The position numbers were made by a program, and so were the translations under genes. The notes under the pieces are model-generated. The model was given only the letters and a program-made list of their open reading frames with translations, searched no databases and had not been told where the DNA came from. This document shows positions 13,501 to 22,942 of a stretch of 33,051 nucleotides of DNA, one piece after another. The stretch lies in assembly GCA_036897485.1 (NCBI GenBank), contig JAYMTF010000597.1, positions 1-33,051 on the forward strand. The letters are read 5' to 3'. The stretch is from Pelargonium nanum (lineage: Eukaryota; Streptophyta; Magnoliopsida; Geraniales; Geraniaceae). Positions within the stretch are counted from its first letter, which is position 1. The number at the start of each line of letters is the position of its first letter.

Positions 13501-14170
13501 AAATGACAACTCAATACATGATGTTTGAGTGCCACGTTGATTCTTTCTTGGAAGAGTAAACACACAACTATCATAGAGATTCTGAAATCCTCAAGGAGCG
13601 TGTGGGAGAGGGCGTCTCCCATGCTAAAACAAGAAGGCCCGCCTGAGTGGACGTTAAGAAGAACGATATGACCCCTGGACAGCGATTAATCGCCCATGGT
13701 GGTCGAACCAGCCTGATAACTTGCCCACTGACACCTAAACAGTTCAACCCAATCAAATCTCCAACTCCTTCGTCCTATTCGCGCCGGCTCACTCTAGTTG
13801 GAATATACATGGGAGCCTCCATTTGGGGGTTGAGGAATGACATCTCCATTTGGGACAAAAGAAGGGCGCACACGTTGTTTTGATGGTGCTCCAAGTTCGC
13901 TCTCGTTGCTCCCTTCATGCCGGTCTTAGCATGTTGAACAAAAAAGTAGAACATGTATCTATTTAAACACTTTATTGTTCACGTACTAAAATAGGGTAAA
14001 TCTCACCCAAGGGTAAAGACGCAATTGGCTATACAGGCTGCGTGAGTGGGAAGAACGATTGCATTCGGTCATCGCTCAACACACCTTCGGGGAGAGGGAT
14101 GAGCTTTAACAATGACTTAATCTCGAATGAGGATTAGCCTGAGGGTGGTAAAATGGCTTAAATGTGTCAA
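13501..14170. other. GC-richer island of unknown origin
   Basis: This roughly 650-bp block is clearly richer in G and C than the sequence on either side. Examples are GGGAGAGGGCGTCTCCC, CGCGCCGGCTC and CTTCGGGGAGAGGG. Short frames exist on both strands (about 78 codons on plus, 61 on minus) but neither resembles a known protein. It could be a degraded transposable element or an organelle-derived insertion. Nothing in the sequence decides between these. Confidence 0.35.
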
Positions 14171-14302
14171 CTGTGAGTTTGCGGGCCCGCTCAAGAACCT
14201 CATAGTTTAAACAGAAAAAAAAGTGTAAATCTCCTGTTTTATTTGATTTTTTAAAGCTAAATTTCAAAATAGTAATTATTTTTTTCTTCAAAACAAATCA
14301 TC

Positions 14303-14498
14303 CACGTGAGATTTAATAGGTCCCACCCAACATCATTAAAAAACAATAAATAAGTCAAATAATAATTAGTCCCATGAAATCAGTCGTGGCCAGGACTCAT
14401 TGGTTGCTATTAAACAACCTGGTAAATGATCCATTTATGATACGAACGAGGGTATTACCGTCTTTTTACCAAGAAACAGCTTCACCATCCGCCACGTG
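14303..14498 (+). promoter_or_regulatory. Two G-box motifs upstream of the SYT3-like gene
   Basis: CACGTG occurs at 14303-14308 (within CCACGTGAG) and at 14493-14498 (within CCACGTGTA), the second 113 bases before the start codon. G-boxes bind bZIP and bHLH factors, and the CACGTG core with flanking C/G bases also fits abscisic-acid response elements. Function here is inferred. Confidence 0.4.
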
Positions 14499-14610
14499 TA
14501 CTTTAACAATCAGACTCTGTTTTGGCCGTTTCAAGCTCGCGCGCTCCAGCCGCTGCGCTTCCGATTTCATTTTCTGGCATTTTCTTATCCTCTGTTTGGC
14601 TTCCTAGAAA

Positions 14611-17600
14611 ATGGGATTTCTAGACAGTTTTCTGGGAATCGCAGGACTTGGAATTGGAATCCCAATTGGTCTTCTATTGGGTTATTTCATATTTATTTAC
14701 TTTGAGCCCACAGACGTTGAGGTAATTTCATTTATTTATTTAATTTTGTTTTCCATTTTTGGTTAATTTGTCTGTTACTTTCTTGTTAAAGTTTCAAAAT
14801 TTCAATGAATTGCTGTTTTATTTCCATCTGGGTATGCTTATTTGTTCATTGGGTTGTTGTTTTAATAATGCTGGTTTTTAGGTTTTGCTCCTCATTGATG
14901 GGTTTGATTAGTAGATCAATTTGTGTGTGCCACATTGGTCACAACCAGCTCATTTTGAGCTCTACATTGGTTGTTTAATGATTGGGTTAACCCTAGTCCG
15001 AAACCCCCGAACCCCAATGTAGGTCGGCTTCGATCCCTAATCTCTCATTCATTATGCAACACTTTGAGGGCCCGATCGCTTAAGCAAGAAGTATTGGTTT
15101 CGAGCTTCGCTAATTTGCATGTAGAGAACTTTTTTTTGGGAGAGGTTTTTACTTTGTTGTAGTCTTTGTTGTTACATAGAGTACCCTCTTTCCGAATAGC
15201 ACATTGTCCTTTTACCTATTTCAAACCTCTGTGACGCTTGAGTCAAATCTCTTTTAATCGACCAAACACTCAAAAGTAACATTGAAAGCCTACCATTGTA
15301 ATGATGTTGCATTCCTATTTTAGTGGTGTGTTACCTTGTTGAGTAGGTTTGCTACTTTACTCGGTCTGGGAGATTTGTTAGTCTTTTGATCACGGGCCTT
15401 TCTCTTTCTTTGATAAAGGCGGGCTCTACCAAGAGTTGGGCGGCTCTCGGCCCACTGGGCCTTCCAACCCTTCGTTGGGCCTAAACAACTCTCAGCCCCT
15501 GGGGTCGTCGAGCTTTCCCTTCCTTTTGGTTCTTGTATGGACTCCATGTCCCCCGCGGGGCCTTTTGTTCTTCCTCTCCGGCAACTTTCTAGGGGTACTC
15601 TTGGAGTACCTACCCAATTGTCTTGGGCGGTGTTAAAGAATCTCACATTAAAAAAAATATGAAGTTTCTCGCCACTTGATATAGAAGTCGGGTCCAATGG
15701 GTGGAGGACCCAACTTGTATGTCAAGTGGCGTCAAGCTTCACATTTTTTTCAATGTGTGATTCCTTACCAAGCGGGATTATATTCGAGAGTCCAAAAAAT
15801 AGTGTTGATTATGTAACTATAAAGATTATTGTATGCAATACAGGAACTGTTTGGGGCCTATGCGTCCGAGGATACCTTCCATGACCAAATAGGAATGTTG
15901 ATTATGTAACTATATCGATTATTGTATGTTGCATATAGTAGCTAATGAGTTGTGACATTATCCGTCAATGTGGTGTGATTCCTTCCAAATTGCATAGTGT
16001 TGATTATGTGGCTAGTGGTAATCTGAATTCAAAATTTCAGGATCCAATAGTTCCACCACTTTACGAGTATGACACGAGTTCTATACTTGAGCTTTTGCCC
16101 GAAATTCCCCACTGGGTGAAGCATCCCGATTATGATCGAGTGAGTTCATCGTGCTAAACTACTTTTCATCATGATATTATCAAATTTACTACTTACATGC
16201 AGCGAATCATGAAGTTGATTTTCACGCGCAATTCGTGCAGATTGACTGGCTCAACTGGTCCTTATATGATATGTGGCCTTACCTTGATAAGGTGATTTTA
16301 ACGAAGCTAATAATCATATCCTTCTTGCTTGTTTTGAAGTTTTGTTAGTGGCTCATACATTTGTTTGACACTCGAGTTGATCGCTTCTTTTATAGGCTAT
16401 ATGCGGCATTATAAAAAGCACGGCTGAGCCAATCTTTGCAGAATACATAGGCAAATTCCCGATACAAATACACTTTCAGAACCTTACTCTTGGTAATCTG
16501 CCTCCCACAATTCATGGTGAGTACAATTTTACATTTGGATTTTTTGTTTTTGTTTCATCGATTTTACATTAGCTTCTATTTTGTTTTGGTAGGTATCAAA
16601 GTACACGAAACTAATGAAAAGGAACTAGTATTTGATACAGCTATTAGATGGGCCGGAAATCCCAACATAACTCTGGTGTTGAAATTTTTCGCTCTACGAA
16701 TCACCTTACAGGTTGGTATTTAAGCTAGTAATCTGTTTTGTTTTGGAATCATAATTTGTGGCGAGTCATTCAAATGAGTGTGTTTGATAAATCGTCTCAT
16801 AACGTTTACGATTAGTAGTATCTTATGAAATAGTTTGTGCTTGTTCCTAGCTGGTGGATGTACAAATATATGCAGCGCCTCGGGTAGTCCTGAAACCTCT
16901 TGTCCCGTCATTTCCATGTTTTTCAAACATAATCGTTTCGTTGTTGGAGAAGGTACGTACGTGATGAGAACAAATGTACAATGCAGCTTTGTGATTCCTA
17001 GAATATGTAATTGGTTTACATATGTGCAGCCAGAAGTAGATTTTGGACTGAAATTGATGGGATTGGATATTATGGCAATCCCTGGCCTATATCAGTTTGT
17101 CCAGGTACCTCTCTCTCACACCCTCATTTTGTTCGGGTTTGGATTTTTGATAACTTTTAAGGATAATCACGAATGTAAATCTTTATAGAAGCACGCTTTC
17201 GCAAGTATAGCGTAATCTTGTCTGTTGGAAGCAGGAAACCATAAGTAAACAAGTCGCTAGCCTCTATCTCTGGCCCCAAGTTCTTGAAGTTCCGATTCTC
17301 GATGCTTCAGTGTAAGTTTTCATGCAAAATCACTGTAACATTCAATATTCTATACGAGATTTCAAGCATTGTTTCTATATTTCCCGTGCTTTTGCAGAGG
17401 CGCTGTGAAGAAGCCGGAAGGCATTTTACATGTGAAGATTATACGTGCGATGAAACTTCTCAAGATGGATTTGTTGGGAAGCTCTGATCCATATGTTCAA
17501 CTTGTCCTGAGTGGGGAGAGGCTTCCGGCGAGGAAAAGCTCTATAAAGATGAAGAATCTGAACCCGGAATGGAACGAGGAGTTCAAGCTTACAGTGAAGG

Positions 17601-19558
17601 ACCCTCAGTCTCAAGTCCTCCAGTTAAATGTTTTTGACTGGGAAAAGGTTAAGTAATGAGTAAGCTACTTACAGTTCATTGTTAGGATTTATGTAGCCGT
17701 AAAATCTCCTTGAAGCTAAGGTTTTGTTTTTCGATTTGAGTTGCAAAGAAATAGGAATATAGGATCATCCTTGTGCATGTGTAATGTACGTAGAGAGGCT
17801 AGTGACAAACTGTGAGGAAAGGCGAGTAAATTTAGTTGCAAGTATCTAAAAATGAGCATGGAAACTTAATAAAAAACATGAAAATGCACAGACTTATTAG
17901 GAGGAGATAGCACGAGGAGAGTTCCCGTAGAAGATTCCAGAGTTTTGGTAAATGATTCATGTAGTTGAGGCCAACTTTGTTCGGGAAATGACTTGGTTGT
18001 TATTGCTGTTGTTTATAGTTTCTGTGTAGAAAATAGGTTCAAAATATTTGGCATTACCGGTTTGATAATAATCGAAACCTTATAAAACATTGCCATAAAA
18101 TCCTTATAAAGCTTTCATTTCAGCGAGAGTAAATGCATTTAGCTTTTGTAAGAAGTTAACTGATTGAACTGAGATTATAAAAATAACGTATAAAAGTCTC
18201 TGCTTCTGGTTTCGTAGGTTGGATCACACGACAAGTTGGGAATGCAAGTACTTCCACTGAGGTCTCTTACTCCACATGAAACAAAAGAATTTACGCTTGA
18301 TTTGGTCAAGAACACGAATCCTAATGATCCGCATAACTTAAAACCGAGAGGAAAGATTGTGGTGGAGCTCACTTACCATCCTTTTAGAGAAGAGGACGAG
18401 AGATTCGGTGGAGTTTTAGATGGATATTTCTCAAGAAAGGAAAGTGGAGTTCGGAGGATGGTTTCTAGACAGGTATCTAGAGAGGCACCGGCACCTCAGG
18501 CTGGTTTGCTCACGGTTACGATTCAATGTGCTGAGGATGTTGAGGGGGATAGTCACAATAACCCCTATGCTGTGATCGTTTTCAGAGGCGAGCAGAAGAG
18601 AACTAAGGTGAACATTCATTTAACGTTTCTTTATAAAACTAGCATTATTTTAGTTTTTACCCGTAAAAGAAATGGAACATGCGATTGCCATTTTGCCTGA
18701 TGTTTTGTTCAATACGCACCAAAGCTATATAGATTGATCAAGAAAACCCATAAACCAAACATCTTATGTCTTTGCTAGTAATACAAATGAAACATGTTTG
18801 TTGCCATTTTGCTTGAGTTTTGTTCAATACGTGCTTATGATATAGATGATCAAGAAAACCCATAAACCAAGCATTGTTTTAGTTTTTACCAGGAAAAGAA
18901 ATCGCCATTTTGGTAGTTGTTTTGTCCAAAACCCATAAACCAAACATCGTTTTAGTCTTTACCAGTCAAAGACTCGGGAAATGAAGCATGTTTGTTGCCA
19001 TTTTGCTGATGTTTTGTTCAATACATGCCTATGATATAGATGATCAAGAAAACCCATAAACCAAACATCGTTTTAGTCCTTACCGGTAAAGAAACTGCCA
19101 TTTTGGCTGATGTTATGTTCAAAACCCGTAAACCAAACATCATTTCAGTCTTTACCAGACATAAATGTAACATGTTTTGTTGCCATTTTGCTCAATCTTT
19201 TGCTCAACGTGCTTATGGTATAGATGTTGAAGAAAACCCGGGATCCACGTTGGAACGAAGAATTCCAGTTTATGCTAGACGAGGCTCCTATAAAGGACAA
19301 GATACATATAGAAGTCATGAGCAAGAGGACAGGCATGGGCTTGCGACATAAGCTGGTTGGTTTCTCATGTTCTTGCACGGTTCTATGTTTTTCTTTTGCT
19401 AGTACTTTCTAATTCTATGGTTCTCTCAGGAGTCGCTCGGGTACGTTGATATTGATCTTATTGATGTGGTGTACAACGGGCGAATCAACGAGAAATACAG
19501 TCTAATCAATTCAAAGAGTGGAGTTTTACACTTGGAAATAAGATGGGAAGAAACTTGA
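14611..19558 (+). CDS. SYT3: Synaptotagmin/extended-synaptotagmin, SYT3-type, twelve exons
   Basis: This is an ER-anchored tethering and lipid-transfer protein of the plant synaptotagmin family, closest to my memory of Arabidopsis SYT3 (At5g04220). Exons: 14611-14721, 16041-16139, 16241-16291, 16396-16516, 16593-16711, 16851-16952, 17030-17104, 17235-17311, 17398-17647, 18218-18607, 19224-19355 and 19430-19558. Together they are 1656 bp, 551 residues. The N-terminus MGFLDSFLGIAGLGIG is a membrane anchor (about 8-31). The SMP lipid-binding domain spans about 65-250 (WVKHPDYDRIDWLN, DMWPYLDKAICGI, VDFGLKLMG). C2A is about 260-350, with acidic loop residues in KMDLLGSSDPYV and FDWEKVGSHDK, consistent with calcium binding. 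C2B is about 433-525 and has HNNPYAV where C2A has SSDPYV, so it is probably calcium-independent. The exon 11 donor follows CATAAGCTG, adding one leucine relative to SYT3 (KLESLGYVDI). Confidence 0.93.
15300..15780. mobile_element. Transposable-element remnant with foldback repeat in SYT3-like intron 1
   Basis: Intron 1 (14722-16040) is the longest intron. It contains a GC-rich segment (about 15395-15625) followed by an imperfect inverted repeat with arms 15634-15695 and 15706-15767 and a 10-base loop. Each arm, read inwards, goes from an AAGAATC-CACATT word through GCCACTTGA to GGGTCC. Words such as 'tgttaaagaatctcacatt' resemble the ends of plant LTR-type elements, so this may be an old LTR-derived fragment. 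The family and outer limits are uncertain. Confidence 0.5.
15801..16012 (+). repeat. Three-copy short duplication before the exon 2 acceptor of the SYT3-like gene
   Basis: The word GTTGATTATGT occurs in three related blocks, about 15801-15840, 15894-15935 and 15995-16012. The first two share nearly 40 bases, including GATTATTGTATG. A second pair, GTGTGATTCCTT, lies at about 15755 and 15973. These look like local duplications from insertion and repair around the element in intron 1. The exon 2 acceptor (AAAATTTCAG, ending at 16040) is intact. Confidence 0.65.
18608..19223 (+). repeat. Tandem array in the SYT3-like intron 10 that copies the exon 11 acceptor
   Basis: The intron between exons 10 and 11 is made of diverged tandem units. 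The word AAAACCCATAAACC or its variant starts at 18743, 18855, 18928, 19049 and 19121. Larger units also contain TTGCCATTTTGC, TTTTGTTCAATAC and a segment ending ATATAG|ATGATCAAGAAAACCC. That junction occurs at 18846 and 19040, with a variant at 18733, and closely resembles the true exon 11 start at 19224 (GGTATAG|ATGTTGAAGAAAACCC). The array therefore carries decoy copies of a real splice acceptor plus the first 15 or so exon bases. Confidence 0.8.
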
Positions 19559-20085
19559 GAAACGTCGCCTGAAACATATAGTTTCTTATATTTTTGATCG
19601 GTTTATAGAGTTTTGTATTCAAAATTGATTGTGTATTGTATTATAGAATATATTCATTTGATCACGTTACAATATAAAGTATACAAAAAATGCGTCAACA
19701 CGGATAAAAATCATTGTTTATGTGTCAACTCTAGTTTCAAAATGATTGTTTTCCCAAATGTAACCAATGTGTTTTTAGCTTAAGTTTGTAATTGAACATA
19801 TGAATCTAATGACATATGCTATTATTATCCTTTGCGCTTTTAGCTATTTTAAGCATTGAGCTTCAAGTACACATGAGTTCGAGTCCAATTTGTCATGTTA
19901 TGAGCCCAACCAATATATTATAGTTTTAACTCTCTAGTAGATACGACATTTTGGATTTCGTGTTGGGATTGGATAGAGAAGTATTAACCCGATCCCGACC
20001 CCGATTTCAGAGATTTTCTTTGACATTGACCGTGTCAACAAACAATTTGAGATACCCCGGGAACAAATCTAGTAGAGATGGAGTG

Positions 20086-20148
20086 GGGCATGTAGCTCAG
20101 AGGATTAGAGCACGTGGCTACGAATGGGTTTGAATTCCTCCTAGCCCA
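20086..20148 (+). pseudogene. Plastid-type trnR-ACG remnant
   Basis: The segment starts GGGCATGTAGCTCAGAGG, continues through GTGGCTACGAA and ends near TCCTCCTAGCCCA. It matches my memory of plastid tRNA-Arg(ACG) almost base for base in the D-arm and anticodon loop. About 11 bases are missing after the anticodon loop, removing the 3' half of the anticodon stem and the variable loop, so it cannot fold as a tRNA. The bases just after it (CCCACAACCAGCCCAAAAGG and GGGGTAGGAAA) also resemble the plastid trnR-trnN spacer. This is a nuclear copy of plastid DNA. Confidence 0.8.
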
Positions 20149-20200
20149 CAACCAGCCCAAAAGGGTCTACCGAGCCTTTGGGGTAGGAAATAAGGATCGA
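20149..20200 (+). other. Probable continuation of nuclear plastid DNA (NUPT)
   Basis: Immediately after the trnR remnant, CAACCAGCCCAAAAGGG and later TTTGGGGTAGGAAAT resemble the spacer between trnR-ACG and trnN-GUU in the plastid inverted repeat as I remember it. The match is broken by small differences and fades by about 20200. It supports one plastid insertion covering more than the tRNA alone. Confidence 0.5.
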
Positions 20201-20438
20201 CCCAAAAGCGATGCGAGTCTGTTCAAGTTTTGTGTTGCGGATGGGGTAGAGTTAAGGTTTTACATGAAAAAGTGCGAGTCTGTCCGACCTGAGACCTGAC
20301 CCACAATTTTTCAACAATCACCCACCCAAAATTTTATCGGGTCCATTTTCTGTGACCGAACATCAAAATTGATGGTTCGGGTTTTGAATGCCCACAAGTT
20401 CGGATCCAAATTTCCATCCACACTCCTCAGTAACTAAC

Positions 20439-20510
20439 TGGGCCACAGTTTGGGCCTTTTAGCCCAGCCCAAATAGATCGTCTCTGTTCCAAAACCCTCC
20501 AAAACCCTAA
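20439..20510 (+). promoter_or_regulatory. Site II cluster and telo-box in the PPR promoter
   Basis: TGGGCC occurs at 20439-20444 and 20451-20456, and its TGGGCT form on the minus strand (AGCCCA on plus) at 20461-20466 and 20466-20471. AAACCCTAA (telo-box) lies at 20502-20510. Site II plus telo-box is the known signature of plant promoters for ribosomal-protein, mitochondrial and other growth-linked housekeeping genes. The cluster is 95-170 bases before the PPR start codon. Confidence 0.65.
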
Positions 20511-20541
20511 CACTGTAACCAGCAGCTCTCTCCCATTTTTC

Positions 20542-20547
20542 ATGTGA
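20542..20547 (+). promoter_or_regulatory. Minimal start-stop upstream ORF (ATG-TGA)
   Basis: ATG is followed at once by TGA, 58 bases before the A of the PPR start codon, in the probable 5' leader. If included in the mRNA it would make ribosomes initiate and terminate on the same two codons. Minimal AUG-stop elements are known to modulate translation in plants, for example the AUG-UAA of boron-responsive genes. Confidence 0.5.
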
Positions 20548-20605
20548 CCGAAACTCCAAAACCCTCCGATTCACTCCCAATTTTCAGATCCAGAAGCTCT
20601 CTTCA

Positions 20606-22942
20606 ATGGCGTTTATTTCCATATCCAAACCCTTCCGATGGAGACCTAGGGTTTCGCCTGCAGTTCCCAGATTCTCGAACAACTCCTCCTCCTTCAATCT
20701 CCTCCGTTTCTTCAGCTCCACCGAAGATTCGACCTCCATTGCCGATCAAGCTCCAAATCCAGAACCAGAACCACAACAAGAATCACAACCACAACCAGAA
20801 GCCGCAGTTTCCGATGAGCCACAGCTCGAGTCCAGTGACCTAGCGTCGAGTACCGAAGAGAACACCAGCACGGAACTCCGACGCGAGATGCGTCAGAAGC
20901 CAGAGATGGTAGAGGACACAATCTGCAGATTGATGGCGCAGGAACGCTGGACGGGACGTGTGCAGAGATCGATCCGGTCTCTAGTGCCCGAATTCAACCA
21001 CGCGCTTGTGTGTAGTGTGATCCACAGAGCCCGGTCAGCGGACCACGCGCTCCAGTTCTTCCGGTGGGTGGAGCGGTCCGGGTTGTTCCAGCACGACGAG
21101 ACCACACACAAGAAGATCTTTGAGAGACTGAGGAGAGAATATAAGAACAACCATGCTCGGTGCATTCTGATGGATATGCCGAAGAAAGGTCTCAAATGGG
21201 ACGAAGACATGTTCATTTCGTTGATGGAAAGCTATGGCCATTGTGGGATTGTTCAGGAATCTGTGAAGATTTTTGACAAAATGAAGGAATTGGGTGTTGA
21301 GAGGACTGCCAAGTCTTATGATGCTTTCTTCAAGGTGATTTTTCGATGGCGCGGGTATGCGATGGCCAAAAGATACTTCAATCGAATGATGAGTGAAGGG
21401 ATTGAGCCCACGGAACAGACTTACAATATTATGATTGGGGGTTTCTTTTCGTGCCGTAAGCTTGCGACTGCAATTAGGTTCTATGAAGATATGAAGAGTA
21501 GAGGAATTGAACCTAATGTGGTCACTTATAACAACTTGATCAATGGGTATCTTAGGTTTAAGAAGATGGACGAGGCGGAGAGGCTGTTTGCGGAGATGAA
21601 GGAGAAAAATATAGAGCCTAATGTGTGTAGTTACACTGTCATGATAAAAGGGTATATTTTGGTTGGGCAAATTGATGACGCGTTGAGGTTTTACGAGGAG
21701 ATGAAGACTTTAGGTCTTAAGCCTAATGCTATTACATATGCGACTCTGTTGCCAGGGCTAATCGAAGCGGGGAAGATGGCTGAAGCTGTAGAGGTTGTGG
21801 CAGATATGTGTAAGAACGATATTGCTCCCAAGGACTATTCCATCTTCAAGGAGTTGATATCTTGCCAGTGCAAATCTGGTGACATGGACGCGGCTATAGG
21901 TTTGATCAAGGCAATGAACCGGTTGAAAATTCCTGTAGAGGCTGGTCATTACGGCATCTTGATCGAGAACTTTTGCAAGGCTGAGGCTTATGATCGAGCG
22001 GAGAGGTCGTTGGATTTGGTTATTGTAAAGGAACTCATTTTAGCACAAGAGAGTTCTTTTCAAATAGAGGATAGTGCTTATAACCCAATGATTCAATATC
22101 TCTGTAGCCACGGGAAAACGGCGAAAGCAGAAGTCTTTTTCCGGCAGTTGATGAAAAAGGGTGTCTTTGATCCTCAATGTTTTAATAATTTGATCACCGG
22201 GCATTCAAAAGAAGGGAATCCTGAAGCTGCTTTTGAAATCATGAAGATCATGAAAAGGAGAGAAGTCCCTCGAGGTGCCGATGCATACAAGTCACTTATT
22301 GAAAGCTTCTTGTTTAAACGTGAGCCAGCAGATGCTAAGACGGTTTTGGATAGTATGGTTGAAGATGGGCATCTTCCAGAAGCATCACTTTTCAGATCAG
22401 TGATGGAGAGTTTGTTTGAAGCTGGGAAATTTCAAACTTCTAGCAGGGTGATGAAGATTATGGTAGAGAAGGGGGTCACGGAGAATATGGACTTGGTTGT
22501 TAAGATATTGGAAGCTCTTTTCATTAGAGGTCATGAAGGGGAAGCCCTTGGACGAATCGAGTTATTGATGCACAGTGGTTGCCCTCCAGATTTCGACAGT
22601 CTTACGTCTTCTCTTTGTGAGAAAGGGAAGAGAATCGCTGCTCTCAAGTTGCTAGATTTTTGCTTGGAGAGAGACTGCACTGTTGGCCTCTCATCCTTTG
22701 AGAAAGCGTTGGATTGTTTTTTTGAAGCCGGGAAGACCCTCCATGCATATTCGTTACTCTGTAAGATGAAGAGGAAGGGAGAGGTCAGTGAGTGGAGTAA
22801 ATTAGATGATCTGATCAAGAGCCTTAATCTGGAGGGAAACACCAAACAAGCAGATGTTCTCTCTAGAATGTATAAGGGAAAAGGAAAGGAGACAGTCAGT
22901 GGGAGCAATAAAGGGAAGAAAACAGCGCCCGTTGAAGCCTGA
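20606..22942 (+). CDS. P-class pentatricopeptide repeat protein, probably mitochondrial (At2g37230-like)
   Basis: The gene is a single exon encoding 778 residues, typical of P-class PPR genes. The first 35 or so residues are rich in Ser, Arg and Phe without acidic residues (MAFISISKPFRWRPRVSP), as expected of an organelle presequence. A Pro/Gln/Glu-rich linker follows (about 50-75). From about residue 195 there are roughly twelve PPR motifs of 35 residues. The clearest begin TEQTYNIMIGGFF, NVVTYNNLINGYL, NVCSYTVMIKGYI and NAITYATLLPGLI; later ones are more diverged. The C-terminus is Lys/Gly-rich (KGKGKETVSGSNKGKK), with no E or DYW domain, so RNA editing by cleavage chemistry is not expected. 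The best match I recall is Arabidopsis At2g37230. I have a weaker memory of that protein among mitoribosome-associated PPRs, which the site II/telo-box promoter would fit. The ATG at 20606 is the first in frame. Confidence 0.92.
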   Translation: MAFISISKPFRWRPRVSPAVPRFSNNSSSFNLLRFFSSTEDSTSIADQAPNPEPEPQQESQPQPEAAVSDEPQLESSDLASSTEENTSTELRREMRQKPEMVEDTICRLMAQERWTGRVQRSIRSLVPEFNHALVCSVIHRARSADHALQFFRWVERSGLFQHDETTHKKIFERLRREYKNNHARCILMDMPKKGLKWDEDMFISLMESYGHCGIVQESVKIFDKMKELGVERTAKSYDAFFKVIFRWRGYAMAKRYFNRMMSEGIEPTEQTYNIMIGGFFSCRKLATAIRFYEDMKSRGIEPNVVTYNNLINGYLRFKKMDEAERLFAEMKEKNIEPNVCSYTVMIKGYILVGQIDDALRFYEEMKTLGLKPNAITYATLLPGLIEAGKMAEAVEVVADMCKNDIAPKDYSIFKELISCQCKSGDMDAAIGLIKAMNRLKIPVEAGHYGILIENFCKAEAYDRAERSLDLVIVKELILAQESSFQIEDSAYNPMIQYLCSHGKTAKAEVFFRQLMKKGVFDPQCFNNLITGHSKEGNPEAAFEIMKIMKRREVPRGADAYKSLIESFLFKREPADAKTVLDSMVEDGHLPEASLFRSVMESLFEAGKFQTSSRVMKIMVEKGVTENMDLVVKILEALFIRGHEGEALGRIELLMHSGCPPDFDSLTSSLCEKGKRIAALKLLDFCLERDCTVGLSSFEKALDCFFEAGKTLHAYSLLCKMKRKGEVSEWSKLDDLIKSLNLEGNTKQADVLSRMYKGKGKETVSGSNKGKKTAPVEA

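Larger units (their letters stand above)
19559..20430. other. Spacer between SYT3-like and PPR genes, repeat-rich
   Basis: The first 150 bases are probably the SYT3-like 3' UTR. From about 19950 the sequence becomes richer in words such as 'acccgatcccgacc', 'gacctgagacctgaccc' and 'ttcgggttttgaatgcc', typical of degraded plant repeats built from 'gggtcgggt' motifs. Embedded within is a plastid-derived fragment, listed separately. No gene is supported. Confidence 0.5.

Noticed and set aside
15320-15697. 125-codon minus-strand frame in SYT3-like intron 1
   Set aside because: It overlaps the GC-rich, repeat-derived part of the intron and one arm of the foldback. No protein family is recognisable.
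19861-19920. GAGTTCGAGTCC resembling a Pol III B box
   Set aside because: No matching A box at the right distance and no tRNA-like fold, so a second SINE or tRNA is not supported.
21035-21670. 211-codon open frame on the minus strand
   Set aside because: It lies antisense inside the intact PPR coding exon and has no recognisable domain; it is a shadow of the real frame.
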